Below the pieces are notes generated by a model, which was not told where the DNA came from, did no database searches, and saw only the letters and a program-made list of their open reading frames with translations. DNA of 64,000 nt from Terriglobia bacterium. GTDB lineage: Bacteria > Acidobacteriota > Terriglobia > Terriglobales > Acidobacteriaceae. Numbering within the stretch: the first letter of the stretch is position 1; every line of letters begins with the position of its first letter. Below are positions 44,880 through 54,900 of the stretch, one piece after another. Where the stretch lies: the NCBI GenBank assembly GCA_020072815.1, contig JAIQGE010000009.1:1-64000 (forward strand). The letters run 5' to 3'. Position numbers and translations under genes: made by a program.

Positions 44880-45215
44880 CGCCGCGAGCCAGGTTCGCTC
44901 GATAAAAGCGACCAAATAATGTGATTCATCAAAGCGATTAAGCCGACATGACAAACCCGGCCTTGTCGGCTGTCGAACAACATCGGCAATTCTCCGAATC
45001 CCGAGCCGCTGTGAGCCGCAAAACTGCACTTCCTGACTAGCAAGCTTTCGGCACAGAAGTGAACGTCGCCGAACTCTTTTAGGTTGGGGCACACTCTTTT
45101 GCGGACGTGTCGTCGGCAACGCGGAAACTATCCAGAAACGGGCATCTGGGAAAGGCTAACTCGATAGAGTTGAGCCTTCTACTCGTCTGAACGACGTTCG
45201 GAGTTCCAAAATCAC

Positions 45216-45398
45216 ATGCGCCATTCGAAAGCCAGCACAACGTTCGACATCTACATGCAAGTCGGGGACAACAGCCAGAGGGAGGCTCTGGCCAAACTGG
45301 AGTCCATTGTGGCTCTAATATGGGGCACTGATGGTTGCAGGGCAGGCTTATTGGGACCAATTGGGACCAAGTCGAGAGTTTAATGGTGTGTAAGTGAT
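45216..45398 (+). pseudogene. C-terminal fragment of a tyrosine recombinase
   Basis: The reading starting MRHSKASTTFDIYMQVGD keeps the end of a phage-type integrase: the His of MRHS, the TT pair and the catalytic Tyr of IYMQ. It stops at TGA 45396. All upstream catalytic regions are missing. It ends 10 bases from the tRNA-Phe fragment, as integrase genes usually do relative to att sites. It is the remnant of an element integrated here. Confidence 0.7.
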
Positions 45399-45407
45399 TG
45401 AAAGAAT

Positions 45408-45452
45408 GGTGGCCAGGGACGGAATCGAACCGCCGACGCCAGCCTTTTCAGA
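45408..45452 (-). other. tRNA-Phe 3' half, probable attachment site
   Basis: On the minus strand this reads from the anticodon loop CTGAAAA (anticodon GAA) through stem GGCTG, T-arm GGCGGTTCGATTCCGTC and acceptor CCTGGCC to ACCA. The 5' partner CAGCC for the anticodon stem is absent upstream of the loop, so identity stops exactly in that loop. Tyrosine recombinases commonly integrate there and leave a 3' half at the far end of an element. Confidence 0.8.
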
Positions 45453-45659
45453 GTAGCGGTATTAGGTTTTACAACAACTTACAAATACGCGGGGACTGCC
45501 AAAGTACGCGTAAGTCGCACAAGACACCGGATGCTGTGGGTTGGGCTGTGGGTTGGATAATCCCACCCCCAGGCCCCTGCCCTCTCCCTGCAGCGGCGGC
45601 ACTGTGACCGTCTCCTACCAAACGGGCGGCCTCCCTGCCCTTCTCTTCCACGGAACCTT

Positions 45660-46170
45660 AGCGTGGTGAATCTGCCGCCGTAATGCTGAACCGCTACGGT
45701 GTTATGCCGCCACGATGTCGTGACACGACGGCGCTGTGCCATTGCGACATGACACCATCGCAATGCTATGACACTACAGAATGACGCCATGACGACGGCG
45801 CGACGCCGGAGCGGCATGACATCGCAGTGCTGAAACCACACAGCGCCACGATGGCGCGATATTGCGCATGCGAAACACTGTGGCGACATGAAATCAGAGC
45901 ATCGTGATGCTGTGATGGCGGGGCGGTATGACAGCGTAATAGCACGATGGCGCAACAGCACAGCGGCGCAAAAGCATAACACCATGGCATTGTAGTGCCG
46001 AAACGGTTCAACATTGAAACATCGAGCCGCTGCACGATTGCGGTGTCGTAATATTGCAACGCTGCGACAGCAAAATGCTGCGATGTCGCACACTCGTGGC
46101 GGCGTGATGTTGCAATGTTCTGCAATCGCGGTATTGTGACGCCACACAATCGCACCATCACGACACAGGT
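45660..46170. repeat. degenerate short-word repeat tract before parA
   Basis: About 500 bases built from variants of GCGACATGAC, CGATG and GCAATGC, with many small inverted repeats, for example CATTGCGA (45740-45747) and TCGCAATG (45758-45765). It is not codon-like. It sits directly upstream of the partition genes, where plasmids often carry their centromere. A parS-like role is inference. Confidence 0.55.
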
Positions 46171-46176
46171 CCTCGT

Positions 46177-46509
46177 ATGAAGAAAAATCGCGACTCCAGC
46201 GAATTGGCTGCCCGAATTGCGGCTGCGGCCAGCCAGCCGGCCGGAACGAAATCTGCGCCCGCAGCCGCCGCGCCTGCGCCGGTGTTGGTATCTTCGACGC
46301 CTGCGGCCAAGATGCCGGTTGCCGCGCCCGCGCGCTCAAAGCCCAAGAAGACCAAACCGGAGCAGGACACGGTCCCCATAACCCTTCGCCCCAGCAGTGC
46401 ACTGTTGAGCAAGTTCGTTCTGAAGGCCTCCGAACGCACGCGGGAAGAGGGGAGGGTGATTTCAGCCCAGCAAATCATGCTTGAAGCCCTAGAGCGGAGC
46501 GTTTTATGA
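46177..46509 (+). CDS. RHH-like partition accessory protein
   Basis: 110 residues. An Ala/Pro/Lys-rich flexible N-terminus (residues 1-68) leads into TVPITLRPSSALLSKFVLKASERTREEG, a ribbon-helix-helix-like end. Such proteins bind the centromere and stimulate the ParA ATPase. Its stop overlaps the ParA start as ATGA. Confidence 0.62.
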   Translation: MKKNRDSSELAARIAAAASQPAGTKSAPAAAAPAPVLVSSTPAAKMPVAAPARSKPKKTKPEQDTVPITLRPSSALLSKFVLKASERTREEGRVISAQQIMLEALERSVL

Positions 46510-47147
46510 GCCGGACCAAACTCGTTTTCTTCGGAGGCAGCAAGGGTGGCGTGGGCAAGTCCGCGACCTCTCATTTGGCATGCCTTGGAGCTATCTTGTG
46601 CAATCAACCGGCAGCCTATGTATTGACCGATCCAGACCGAGAGATACGCGAGAAGGGGAGACCGTACGACGTACTCGACGGCAGACAGCCAAAGCAGTTG
46701 GCGAACATCTTAAGCGCGAGCCAGAGTACCCCCGACGGGTGGCTGGTCATCGACGGAGGAGGCAACCGTCCGGCCTTCGATTCAGCCATTGCAGAGGAAG
46801 TGGACCTCTGCATACTCCCGTTCCGTCCGTCCCACGAGGACATGGATACCGTGTCCAGAGACATGGACAGAATCGGAAACGCATTGGCGTGGCCTACGGC
46901 ATGGCCGACCAATATCTTTGCGATACCGGCTGCCCAGTCGTTCATCAACCGTCTCTCGAAAAAGTATCCTTCACGAGTAATTACTAAGCCAATTCCCTTT
47001 GTAAACTCAGCCTCAGACTTGCTCGCCGAGTCGCTCGAATCGCCATCGCCGCCAGTGCGGCGTTTGGCTCGAAAAGTATTCAGCGTCATGGAGCAGCAAT
47101 TCGAGCGTCGTAGCGAGAAGTCTGCCAAGCGAAGGGCGGCAGGGTAG
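46506..47147 (+). CDS. ParA-family ATPase
   Basis: 213 residues with the deviant Walker A GGSKGGVGKS at the N-terminus. WLVIDGGGNRP takes the place of Walker B and ILPFRPSHED follows. It is a short type Ib ParA without an N-terminal helix-turn-helix. It segregates plasmids with its partner encoded just upstream. It converges with the rep gene. Confidence 0.85.
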   Translation: MSRTKLVFFGGSKGGVGKSATSHLACLGAILCNQPAAYVLTDPDREIREKGRPYDVLDGRQPKQLANILSASQSTPDGWLVIDGGGNRPAFDSAIAEEVDLCILPFRPSHEDMDTVSRDMDRIGNALAWPTAWPTNIFAIPAAQSFINRLSKKYPSRVITKPIPFVNSASDLLAESLESPSPPVRRLARKVFSVMEQQFERRSEKSAKRRAAG

Positions 47148-47155
47148 GGGCCTTG

Positions 47156-48100
47156 TTACGCTGCCTGTTCCTTGATGAAAGCCTCAATGTCTGCCTCAGG
47201 AGCGCCCGACGCTCGCATCGCTTCAACGGTCTTATCAATCTTGTCCTGCAAGGGTAGGGGGAGCAACTCCGGTAGAGCCTCTGCCGTCTCGACCTGTCCG
47301 CGCAACCGCGCCATGCGCCCCACCTTGCTCCTATTCCGCTCATTCAGAGCTGCCCGATATTCGTCCCCAGATTTTCTCCACCATGAAATCGCCACCTCAT
47401 GAATCGGTGCGCGCGCGTGCCGGCGGCGCAAGTCGATATTCACTCCCAAATCCGAAAGACCGTTTACTTCAAGGAGGGCAGGGGCCACAACTTTCCGCTG
47501 CAAATCCAGCCCGCGCTCATATGTGCCAGGCGGCACGCCGAGCAAATCCCGGAATTGCTCATACGACAGAACCTCGATGCAGTGTTCCCGGTTCGCGCGA
47601 AGACACACCAACTCATATAGCGCAATCGCGTACTTGCTTGTCATCGCGTAGGCGATCTCGCAGCGGATGCGTCCCCAGCGGTTCGATTTTGCAAGCACGA
47701 CGCGGAGCCGCTTTGGTATCCCGAATTGCACTGTTGCGTCGCTCGATTCCTCTTCATCGGTGTCGGTAAACTCAAGGAGGTGTGTTTCCATCACACGTTG
47801 CTTGCCCGTGCGCGCTGAGAGATACGTCACCTTGACTTCGGTGCGCCGCAGCCGCCTGAGACTTTCCCTGACGCGGTCGTTGCTTTCATGTTTGGAGGAA
47901 GCACGACGAAGAGAGCTCAACGTAATTTCCCACTCCGCGTCAGGTTCTACGAGCTTGTCGCTATCGTGTGCGATTTGTAGCAGCTGATTAAATATTGCGC
48001 GGTCCGAAGCCTCAAGGGCATGGGCGCCGGTGATCTCAATCAGCTCGGCTGCTTTGGGAAACCCATTAATGTTGGTAAATTGATTGACGGTCAGACTCAT
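47156..48100 (-). CDS. plasmid replication initiator, Rep_3-like
   Basis: 314 residues with two winged-helix parts. Signals include YAMTSKYAIALYELVCLRAN and LSYEQFRDLLGVPPGTYERG, which match the RepB/Rep_3 group that binds iterons to open theta-type origins. The origin lies immediately upstream on its 5' side. A partial inverted iteron (TAATGCGAC, 48113-48121) overlaps its presumed promoter, suggesting autoregulation. The C-terminal 70 residues are charged. Confidence 0.8.
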   Translation of the reverse strand: MSLTVNQFTNINGFPKAAELIEITGAHALEASDRAIFNQLLQIAHDSDKLVEPDAEWEITLSSLRRASSKHESNDRVRESLRRLRRTEVKVTYLSARTGKQRVMETHLLEFTDTDEEESSDATVQFGIPKRLRVVLAKSNRWGRIRCEIAYAMTSKYAIALYELVCLRANREHCIEVLSYEQFRDLLGVPPGTYERGLDLQRKVVAPALLEVNGLSDLGVNIDLRRRHARAPIHEVAISWWRKSGDEYRAALNERNRSKVGRMARLRGQVETAEALPELLPLPLQDKIDKTVEAMRASGAPEADIEAFIKEQAA

Positions 48101-48167
48101 CCTGCTGACCTATAATGCGACGCGTCCTAATAGGCAAGTCGTTTCGTGAAATACCAGCGACTTGCAT

Positions 48168-48633
48168 CCGCCCGTTTTGTCGCATTGTGGGACGCTCCTC
48201 AATCCGCTCTCGAAAAGCCGCCCGCTTTGTCGCATTTACTGCGAATTCAGCATCTGCGCGATACCCGACTTTAGGAAGTCCGCCCATTTAGTCACATTGA
48301 GACTGCCAACGGCTATGGTCACGGCCAACGGAGAACGTCGAGTCCGCCCACTTGGTCGCATTTGCGAGGCTCCATACCGAAAAATGTCCGCTCCACTTTT
48401 GCGACCTACCCCCTTAGCGCAAGCACTCATAGCCGGTTTTTCAAAAAACACAACCCTCATCCGCCCGGTTAATCACATCTTTTTTAAAGCGCAGACCGTG
48501 CTGTCCCGCCCATTTGGTCGCATTTTCCGCGCGGCCTAAAGCCTCTGCCGCCCGCTTTGTCGTATTTCCTTGCCCATTTAGTCGCAATTGTCCGCCCGTT
48601 TAGTCCTTGATAGTCGCCCGTTTAGTCACATCT
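48168..48633 (+). repeat. iteron array, plasmid-type replication origin
   Basis: Ten copies of a 20-base unit with consensus CCGCCCRTTTRGTCGCATTT start at 48168, 48218, 48280, 48344, 48461, 48506, 48548, 48570, 48592 and 48614. The last four are exactly 22 bases apart. A further degenerate copy may lie at 48388. All face the same way. The array sits next to the Rep_3-type gene. Confidence 0.88.
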
Positions 48634-49001
48634 CGCCACCCTAACTCACTGATTCGCAAATTGTTTTTATCCCTGAATCTGAACTTAAGAGAACTTGAAT
48701 TTTTACGCAGCAGACAAATTCGAGGACTCTCATCTGGAAGCTCAAGCCCATACCAGGGCTTTCGCTTCCCAAGAAAGGGACACCCTTTCTCGACTATCCC
48801 GTGAAACACGGGCGGGCGGCTGAGTCTATTAGTAGTTTGGACTCATGCGCTGGCTGCATATCTTTTTTCCCGAAGATCCACCGCAGGCGGTTCACCATCA
48901 GGAGTACAGGCGAGGGTAGGCACATTCAAACACGCGGCATCGGCGTTGCTCGATGCGGCCAGTCCCCGCGTCGGACTCTGACCTGAGACGCGTGTACAAC
49001 A
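48634..49001. other. gap between origin and defence operon
   Basis: No gene family is seen here. It is moderately AT-rich after 48655 and could be the DNA-unwinding part of the origin. No clear terminator is visible for the operon ending at 49002. Confidence 0.4.
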
Positions 49002-50252
49002 CTATGCGGTTTTCTTTGGAGGGTCAGGCAGCTTGAGATGAGTAGCCACACTGCCGGGCTCGACCATCGCGCGCCAGTCCTGAGTCAGCTTTGTTCTATC
49101 TTCGCCTAGTCCCAGCAAATGCCTCCATAAACGGCGAGCCAGCTTTTCCGCTTCGACCGTAACCGTCATTTTCTTGGTGGCGGAATTCCACAGCACACCC
49201 TTCCACGGAGCGCCGTTCAGATCCTGAAAGTTTTCTACCACCGCCTTGATATGCTTAATTGTCATATTGCCGGGTGCAGTGGCCATCGCGCCCACGAAAG
49301 CCGTGATCCCAATGGGCCGCACCAGAATATGCCCGCCCGCGACTGTGCGGTAGTCCTCAACGGTCGCCTGTGGTTTCAAGAGCTCCTTCCAGGGATCTAC
49401 CGCTTTGATCATCTTGTCCCAAGAATCCGAGAGAGAAGAGAACGCTTCTTCAAGGCTCTCGAAGCTCGGAATTTGTTGCTCCTTCTTGAACTCCGCAATA
49501 AGATGGGACGGCAAGAGATCCTTGTTGCACTTACGGAAGGTCTCAATGGCCATCAGGTAAGGACGGTCGGCTGCAGAAGTGGCGGACATGGCATTGCCCG
49601 TGGCGAGCTTCTGCTTTCCGTCCCGCCCACTAACCTTCACCTTTATTCTCTGCTTGAAAAGCTCGTGCTCGCGAATCAGCCGACGGGTAACGAGTGCCAC
49701 GCCATCGTCTTCACTCATAGCAGTGTGCGTTGCGGGAGAGGTTTTCTTCGCGTACCGATTTACAGTCGTAAAGAGACGTCGCGCGCGACTGCGGCCTTCC
49801 TTATCGTCGTTATGACAGATGACAATCGTTGAGACCTGATCGTCTTTGTAACGCTCTGGTTCTCTTTTGAGTTCGATCTGGAATGCCGCGAGGCGATGCT
49901 GTCCATCGAGCGCGTAATATTGCTCCGTGCCGTCGAATTGTAAAACGCCAACTCGGCTTTCACCGGCTAGGAGTGATTCGTCGAACGCAATCGGCCTAAA
50001 CCTCGGCTGGCCATCGAGTGCGGCGATGATCAGCGAACCAAAGAACCGTTGCTCGTTCATACTAAGGTAGTCAGCTATGTCCTTGGCACGATTCGTGAGC
50101 TCGCGCTGAATCATACTGTCGAGGTCCGGATTTGGCGACAGTTCTTCAGCAAAGCGGACGTACCGCACTAAATCGCCCACTCCCATAACGGTTACGTAGT
50201 AAGTCCAGTCGCCCATAGTGCCCCGAACACAGGGGAAATACGTTGTTTTCAT
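49002..50252 (-). CDS. DndB-like DGQHR-domain protein
   Basis: 416 residues with the signature DGQHR at 116-120, preceded by a DndB-type N-terminal part (MIQRELTNRAKDIADYL). In dnd systems DndB represses the modification operon and its family binds DNA. This is the last gene of the operon. Its ATG overlaps the GIY-YIG stop as ATGA. It is likely a regulator of this cassette. Confidence 0.75.
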   Translation of the reverse strand: MKTTYFPCVRGTMGDWTYYVTVMGVGDLVRYVRFAEELSPNPDLDSMIQRELTNRAKDIADYLSMNEQRFFGSLIIAALDGQPRFRPIAFDESLLAGESRVGVLQFDGTEQYYALDGQHRLAAFQIELKREPERYKDDQVSTIVICHNDDKEGRSRARRLFTTVNRYAKKTSPATHTAMSEDDGVALVTRRLIREHELFKQRIKVKVSGRDGKQKLATGNAMSATSAADRPYLMAIETFRKCNKDLLPSHLIAEFKKEQQIPSFESLEEAFSSLSDSWDKMIKAVDPWKELLKPQATVEDYRTVAGGHILVRPIGITAFVGAMATAPGNMTIKHIKAVVENFQDLNGAPWKGVLWNSATKKMTVTVEAEKLARRLWRHLLGLGEDRTKLTQDWRAMVEPGSVATHLKLPDPPKKTA

Positions 50253-50746
50253 GCGGTGAGTCTCCCTTTGAGTTCGAGTTGCGTGTTGCCATAGGGGGTC
50301 AGGTTGTCTTTCAAAAGGGCTTCCGCCCGTTTCAGCTCTTCTTTGGGTACCAATGTGTAGTGGAATTGAAGGTAGCCATCAAAATGATTGAGAAATAACA
50401 CGACGTGCTCGCGGGGATTTGTTCCGCGCCCTGCTTTTTCGGCCAGGTATTTTGGGTAACGTTTTTTGAGGCTCGTGGCTTTGCCTACATAAAAAATGTA
50501 GGAGTGATCTGTCAGCCCGCCGCAATAGGGTCCGGCCACGAACATGTAAATGCCCGGCTTGTCCGGCAAGACAGGAGCAGGGTCCGTAAACGGGACGACG
50601 TACCATTTGCGGCCTTTATAGTAAGAGTTTAATTCCTTGGTGTCCCACAGTCGGGGATACAGTTTGAATGGAAAAATACCTTCTTTCCTTGCCCTGAAGT
50701 CGGCCAGAACGCGATTCGTGACAGGAGCTTCTCCATAGCGAACCAT
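50249..50746 (-). CDS. GIY-YIG superfamily nuclease-like protein
   Basis: 165 residues. It has GIY at 65-67 and YVG at 86-88 followed by KATSLKKRY with the conserved Arg. A Glu lies in the helix EELKRAEALLKDN, and Asn154 in PYGN. All positions expected of a GIY-YIG active site are present. An additional 60-residue N-terminus is of unknown type. It starts directly after the cysteine desulfurase stop (TAG then ATG). Its presence inside a DndA/DndB-like pair is unusual and it could be the cleaving effector. Confidence 0.75.
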   Translation of the reverse strand: MVRYGEAPVTNRVLADFRARKEGIFPFKLYPRLWDTKELNSYYKGRKWYVVPFTDPAPVLPDKPGIYMFVAGPYCGGLTDHSYIFYVGKATSLKKRYPKYLAEKAGRGTNPREHVVLFLNHFDGYLQFHYTLVPKEELKRAEALLKDNLTPYGNTQLELKGRLTA

Positions 50747-51916
50747 CTATGCAGTTTCCAGTTTCTGGGCCGGAGCGGTAACGGAAGCAGCCACCACCTC
50801 GGTAAACACCTGAAGGAAGAGGTCAACTTCCTGCTCCGTCGATTCGACCGAAAGGCTTACCCGCACGCAACTCTTAGCCTGCTCATAGGACAGGCCGTGA
50901 GCGAGCGCAACATAGGACGGCTTCCGGGCTCCATATGAACAGGCTGATCCGGCTGAGATCGCGATGTCTTTCGACGCCATCCAATCCACCAATTCCTCCG
51001 CATCAATCTCAGGCAGGCAGACATTCACGGTGGTCGGGAGGCGACTTACCGAAGCGCCAAGCACAAACGCGTTGGGGCAGATCCCGAGAATCCCTGATTC
51101 AAGCCGTGACCGCAGCCGTCCCACTGCGGTCATAGCCTGCTCAGCGTCAAGCAGGGTTACCAGAGCGGCGATCATACCCACCACGCCAGCAGGATTCTCC
51201 GTCCCTGCGCGCAGCCCGAGCTGCTGTCTTCCACCATGCAGGATGGGTGTCAGCATGTCGGAATCGCGCACGAATAGCGCGCCCGTGCCTTTGGGGCCAT
51301 GAAATTTGTGAGCCGACAAGGAGAGCAGGTCTACGTCTGCCAGGTCGCCTGACAGATCGATGGGAATCTTGCCGACAGCCTGCGTCGCATCCGTGTGAAA
51401 GAGGATCGAGGGATCATGCCGTTTCACGACTCCTGACAGCGCTTTCAGTGGCTGAAGTACGCCGGTTTCATTGTTCGCCATCATGACCGAGACCAGCAGC
51501 GTCTCGGCCGACAAGGCATCCACGAGCGCCTGCTCACTCACAATCCCGTCGGGAGTTACCTGCACGGTGCTGATTCGCCAACCGTCAGCCCGAAGCACCT
51601 CACAAACCTCCATCACGGACGGATGCTCTATCGAGGAGATAACTATATGCCGTTTCTGACGATTGGCCCGCGCCGCGCCAAAAAGGGCCAGATTGTTGCT
51701 CTCGGTGGCACCCGAGGTAGTAACGAACTGGCTTCCGCTGTCCGCACTTAATGACTTGCACAGGCGCGCCTTTTCGTTCTGGATGGTTTGCGCAATTCCG
51801 TCGAACTGGGCAATAGCTGACGCCGGATTCGCAAAGCGTTCGGTCAGGAACGGACGCATAGCATCGACGGTGCTCTCAAAGACCCGCGTGGTCGAATTAT
51901 TGTCGAAGTAGATCAT
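50747..51916 (-). CDS. cysteine desulfurase (DndA/IscS type)
   Basis: A 389-residue class V aminotransferase-fold enzyme that takes sulfur from cysteine as a persulfide. His98 stacks on PLP, Lys204 in SAHKFHGPKG forms the Schiff base, and Cys326 in SAGSACSYG carries the sulfur. In dnd clusters this enzyme (DndA) feeds DndC. No DndC is in the window. Its ATG overlaps the FtsK-like gene's stop as ATGA. Confidence 0.88.
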   Translation of the reverse strand: MIYFDNNSTTRVFESTVDAMRPFLTERFANPASAIAQFDGIAQTIQNEKARLCKSLSADSGSQFVTTSGATESNNLALFGAARANRQKRHIVISSIEHPSVMEVCEVLRADGWRISTVQVTPDGIVSEQALVDALSAETLLVSVMMANNETGVLQPLKALSGVVKRHDPSILFHTDATQAVGKIPIDLSGDLADVDLLSLSAHKFHGPKGTGALFVRDSDMLTPILHGGRQQLGLRAGTENPAGVVGMIAALVTLLDAEQAMTAVGRLRSRLESGILGICPNAFVLGASVSRLPTTVNVCLPEIDAEELVDWMASKDIAISAGSACSYGARKPSYVALAHGLSYEQAKSCVRVSLSVESTEQEVDLFLQVFTEVVAASVTAPAQKLETA

Positions 51917-54900
51917 CGGGGCACATCCGCCGGCCGCCCGTGCTCAACGCGGATCAGGCGCACCAATTGTGGAATCGTGCGTTCTATGTCGATGAACGGA
52001 ACCTGGGCAAAGACGGCTTCGGGTGTATCCCCGGTCTTCGCCAGCATGTGCCCTCGTCCGAGCAGCCTTTCCGCGCCGGAATTCTTGCTTCCCATTGCAA
52101 TCTCGGCGGTAGCAGCATTGTCGACCTTGAGGATCAAGCGGTTGCCGAGCTGAGAGCGAAGCTGCATGGGCATAACATCCTTGTCAGGCCGCTGGGCCGC
52201 AAAGAGCAGGAAGATGCCCGCGGCCCGGGCCTTCACGCTCAGCCGCCCGACGATGTTGGGGACCGCATCGCGATAGTGGTCAGTTTGCATCCAATCGGCG
52301 AATTCATCGTGGACGATCCACAGTATAGGCAACTGTTGGCCGGTACTGCGTCGATAGGCATGGACGTTGGGCACCTTGGAGGCCTTGAACAGTTCATACC
52401 GCCGGTTCATCTCGTCTACCAGTCCCTCAAGCACTTTTACCGCGGCATGCGGATCGTCAATAATCCCTCCCGATCCTACTTCCACGTGAGGTAATTCGTC
52501 CAGTGGACGGTAGTCCACGCCGAATTTGGGATCTATCAGGTAAATGTGCGCCTCGGAGGGGGTGCGCGTAGCGGCGATGCTCAGAATTAGGTTCTGCATT
52601 AGAACCGACTTCCCGCTTCCGGTGATTCCCGCGATTAGCGTGTGCGGCTGATTGAGCGGATCGAGCAACAGGGCCTGGCCGTCCTCTTCGCGTGTGCCCA
52701 CGCATAGTTTCTCTCCCATTCCGTGCTGGCGGTAACTGCGCATGTATGCTAACAAGACCGGCTCCGTATGCAGTATCTGGCGATTGGGCCGCTCAACAGC
52801 AATGGACACCCTGCCGGATTCGGGGGTGGCGTGAATGATTTTGATCCCTTCCGATGTATATATCTCATCCGCGCGGGATTCAACGGCCTGAACAGTGAGA
52901 TCCTTGGAGCCCTGGAGCTTGATAATGCCTGAATTCGGAGTAAGGATAGGCGGAGTTCCATCGATCAACCGCGCCGGCAGCCCGCGGCTTATGAGGGATT
53001 GACGCACTTGAGTAGTAATGCCTGCGAGCCACGCTTGACCCGCTTCTTCGGAGCTATGGTGCAAAGCAGATTGCTCCTGAAGGTACGCTTCCACCGGAGA
53101 CAGGTCGTCGACGCTGTCGGGGACGGCGCTTGGTGCGGCGGCCGAGCCGCGAGTCGGCTCGTCGCCGGCATTGGGTTCGGGAGTCATGGGCCGCTCTATG
53201 ACCGGTTCAGACTCGCGTTCCCGGTTCGTGTCGCCCAGGATGGGCGTCGATTCGCCCTGGGGCGCGGCGGCTTTTACCCCGCCCTTGCTCGTAAGACTAT
53301 AGAGCTTTGATTTTCCGAAGGCCGGATGACCGTTGCGTAGCCGAAGTTCGGCCGTAGCCTGGAAGGCCGATTCGAAATAGTGATTAATCAATTCCCGGAC
53401 GTGACCTGGGCCGAAGACTTCTTGTAAAGCGTCGAGCTTCGTCGTCCCCTTTGTATTCGCGATTCCCTTCACCGTGGACACCTGCGCCGTCAGATCTTGC
53501 GGCTCGTGCACGAAGATATGGGAGTACCCCCAAATGCTGACCGAGCATTGACGCTGCCGGATTGCGCGGCGCCATGCCACAGAATCCAATTGCGGCCGAC
53601 CCGGCGCCACGACCGTCTGAGAAGCCACCAAATCCGACAAGCGGGCAAGCCAGATGTCCTGATCGATCGTTTTTATGTCTCCATCCATCGCCTCCGTCAT
53701 CTGCGACAGCGTATCGATGAGTTGTTTGGCGGACGTGCTTGCCGCTCCGCCCATCCCGTCGTGCGTGACGAACTTCGCTTCGGTCACGATGATGTCCAGA
53801 TGCATCGTCCCGTCGTCGCGCACCGTGGGGGCAAGCACGAGCAGATCCGCAATGTTGGCTCCCTCCTTCTTGCCCAGCCACTCGCTGTAATCATCCAGAA
53901 AGCACCACGCAATTGGCCGTTCCACGCCGATCTCCGACTGAACCAGGTATCGCGAGAGAACCATGCCGAGCAGCTCGTTGGTATTGTTCGCTCGCCGGGC
54001 GGCTCTCAGGACAAGCCCGCCAGACACCTTGTTGGCGTCGCGAATGAAATGCTGCCATAGCGTTTCGATAACGTGATCCGGCGTATCGGACGCCAGCAGC
54101 AGCCTCAGCTTTTCCTTCAGCGTATTGACTAGCAGGGTCTCGCGGGCCGAGGAGGAGATGATGAGATTGCGCCCGTGCGTCGCAGACTGGACGTACCGAA
54201 TGACCTTCACCTGGCGCGCTTCAAGCAGCTTCCGGTCGAGGAGTTCATCCTGGTTAACGACCCAGGTTGCCAATTCATGAGTTTCACGGAAAATGCGATC
54301 CACACTTAAGTCGTCAAAATCCAGGGAGCGCATGAGAACCGGGCACTTGCCGATGGCCCAGGCATCGTCGGCCCCGTGGGCGCACAGCGCGGCCACGGAG
54401 TAAAGATAGGCCCAACCCGCTTCCGTCTGAGCCGGGCAGGTGAGCTGCAATCGCACTTTCCGGTCGCCTTCGCTTACCGGTAGGCGCCTGCTCCACTGGT
54501 GCGGTTGCAGATCGACCGGCTCCGCCGTCTCACGCGGCAGCCATTCCCAGGCCGGTTTGGATTCCCGCGAAATAAGATCCCGGCAATAGGCAATATCCAC
54601 GGGTTGCGATCGGCCTTCCCGGCGAAGGCGGTTTGCTGCGGTGATATTGACGCGAACTTTGGCGAGAAAATCGCCTGATCCTTCGGTCGGATCGGCCTCG
54701 GCATCGACACCCCGCGCCACGAGATCGCGATAAATCTGACGCAAGTGAACTTCGTCGCGGTGCATCAACAGCACCTGGCAGGTTATCTTGTTATCCTCAC
54801 GCTTCGCGTTGATACGGTTAATGGTCTCCACCACCGCCGTCGGCAGATCCGGAGAATCGCAGTTGTACAAAAGGATAGAGAAATTGTCCCGTTCATGCGG

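Noticed and set aside
45408-45452. Functional tRNA-Phe
   Set aside because: Acceptor 5' strand, D-arm and the 5' anticodon stem are missing, so it cannot fold as a tRNA.
45479-46402. A 307-codon open frame on the minus strand
   Set aside because: It lies across the degenerate repeat tract and antisense to the RHH gene. Its His/Arg/Cys-rich composition follows from the repeated words, and it has no ribosome site or family.
48168-48633. CRISPR array
   Set aside because: Repeats are about 20 bases, several are only 2 bases apart, spacing varies widely, and a Rep gene is adjacent. They are iterons; no cas gene is present.
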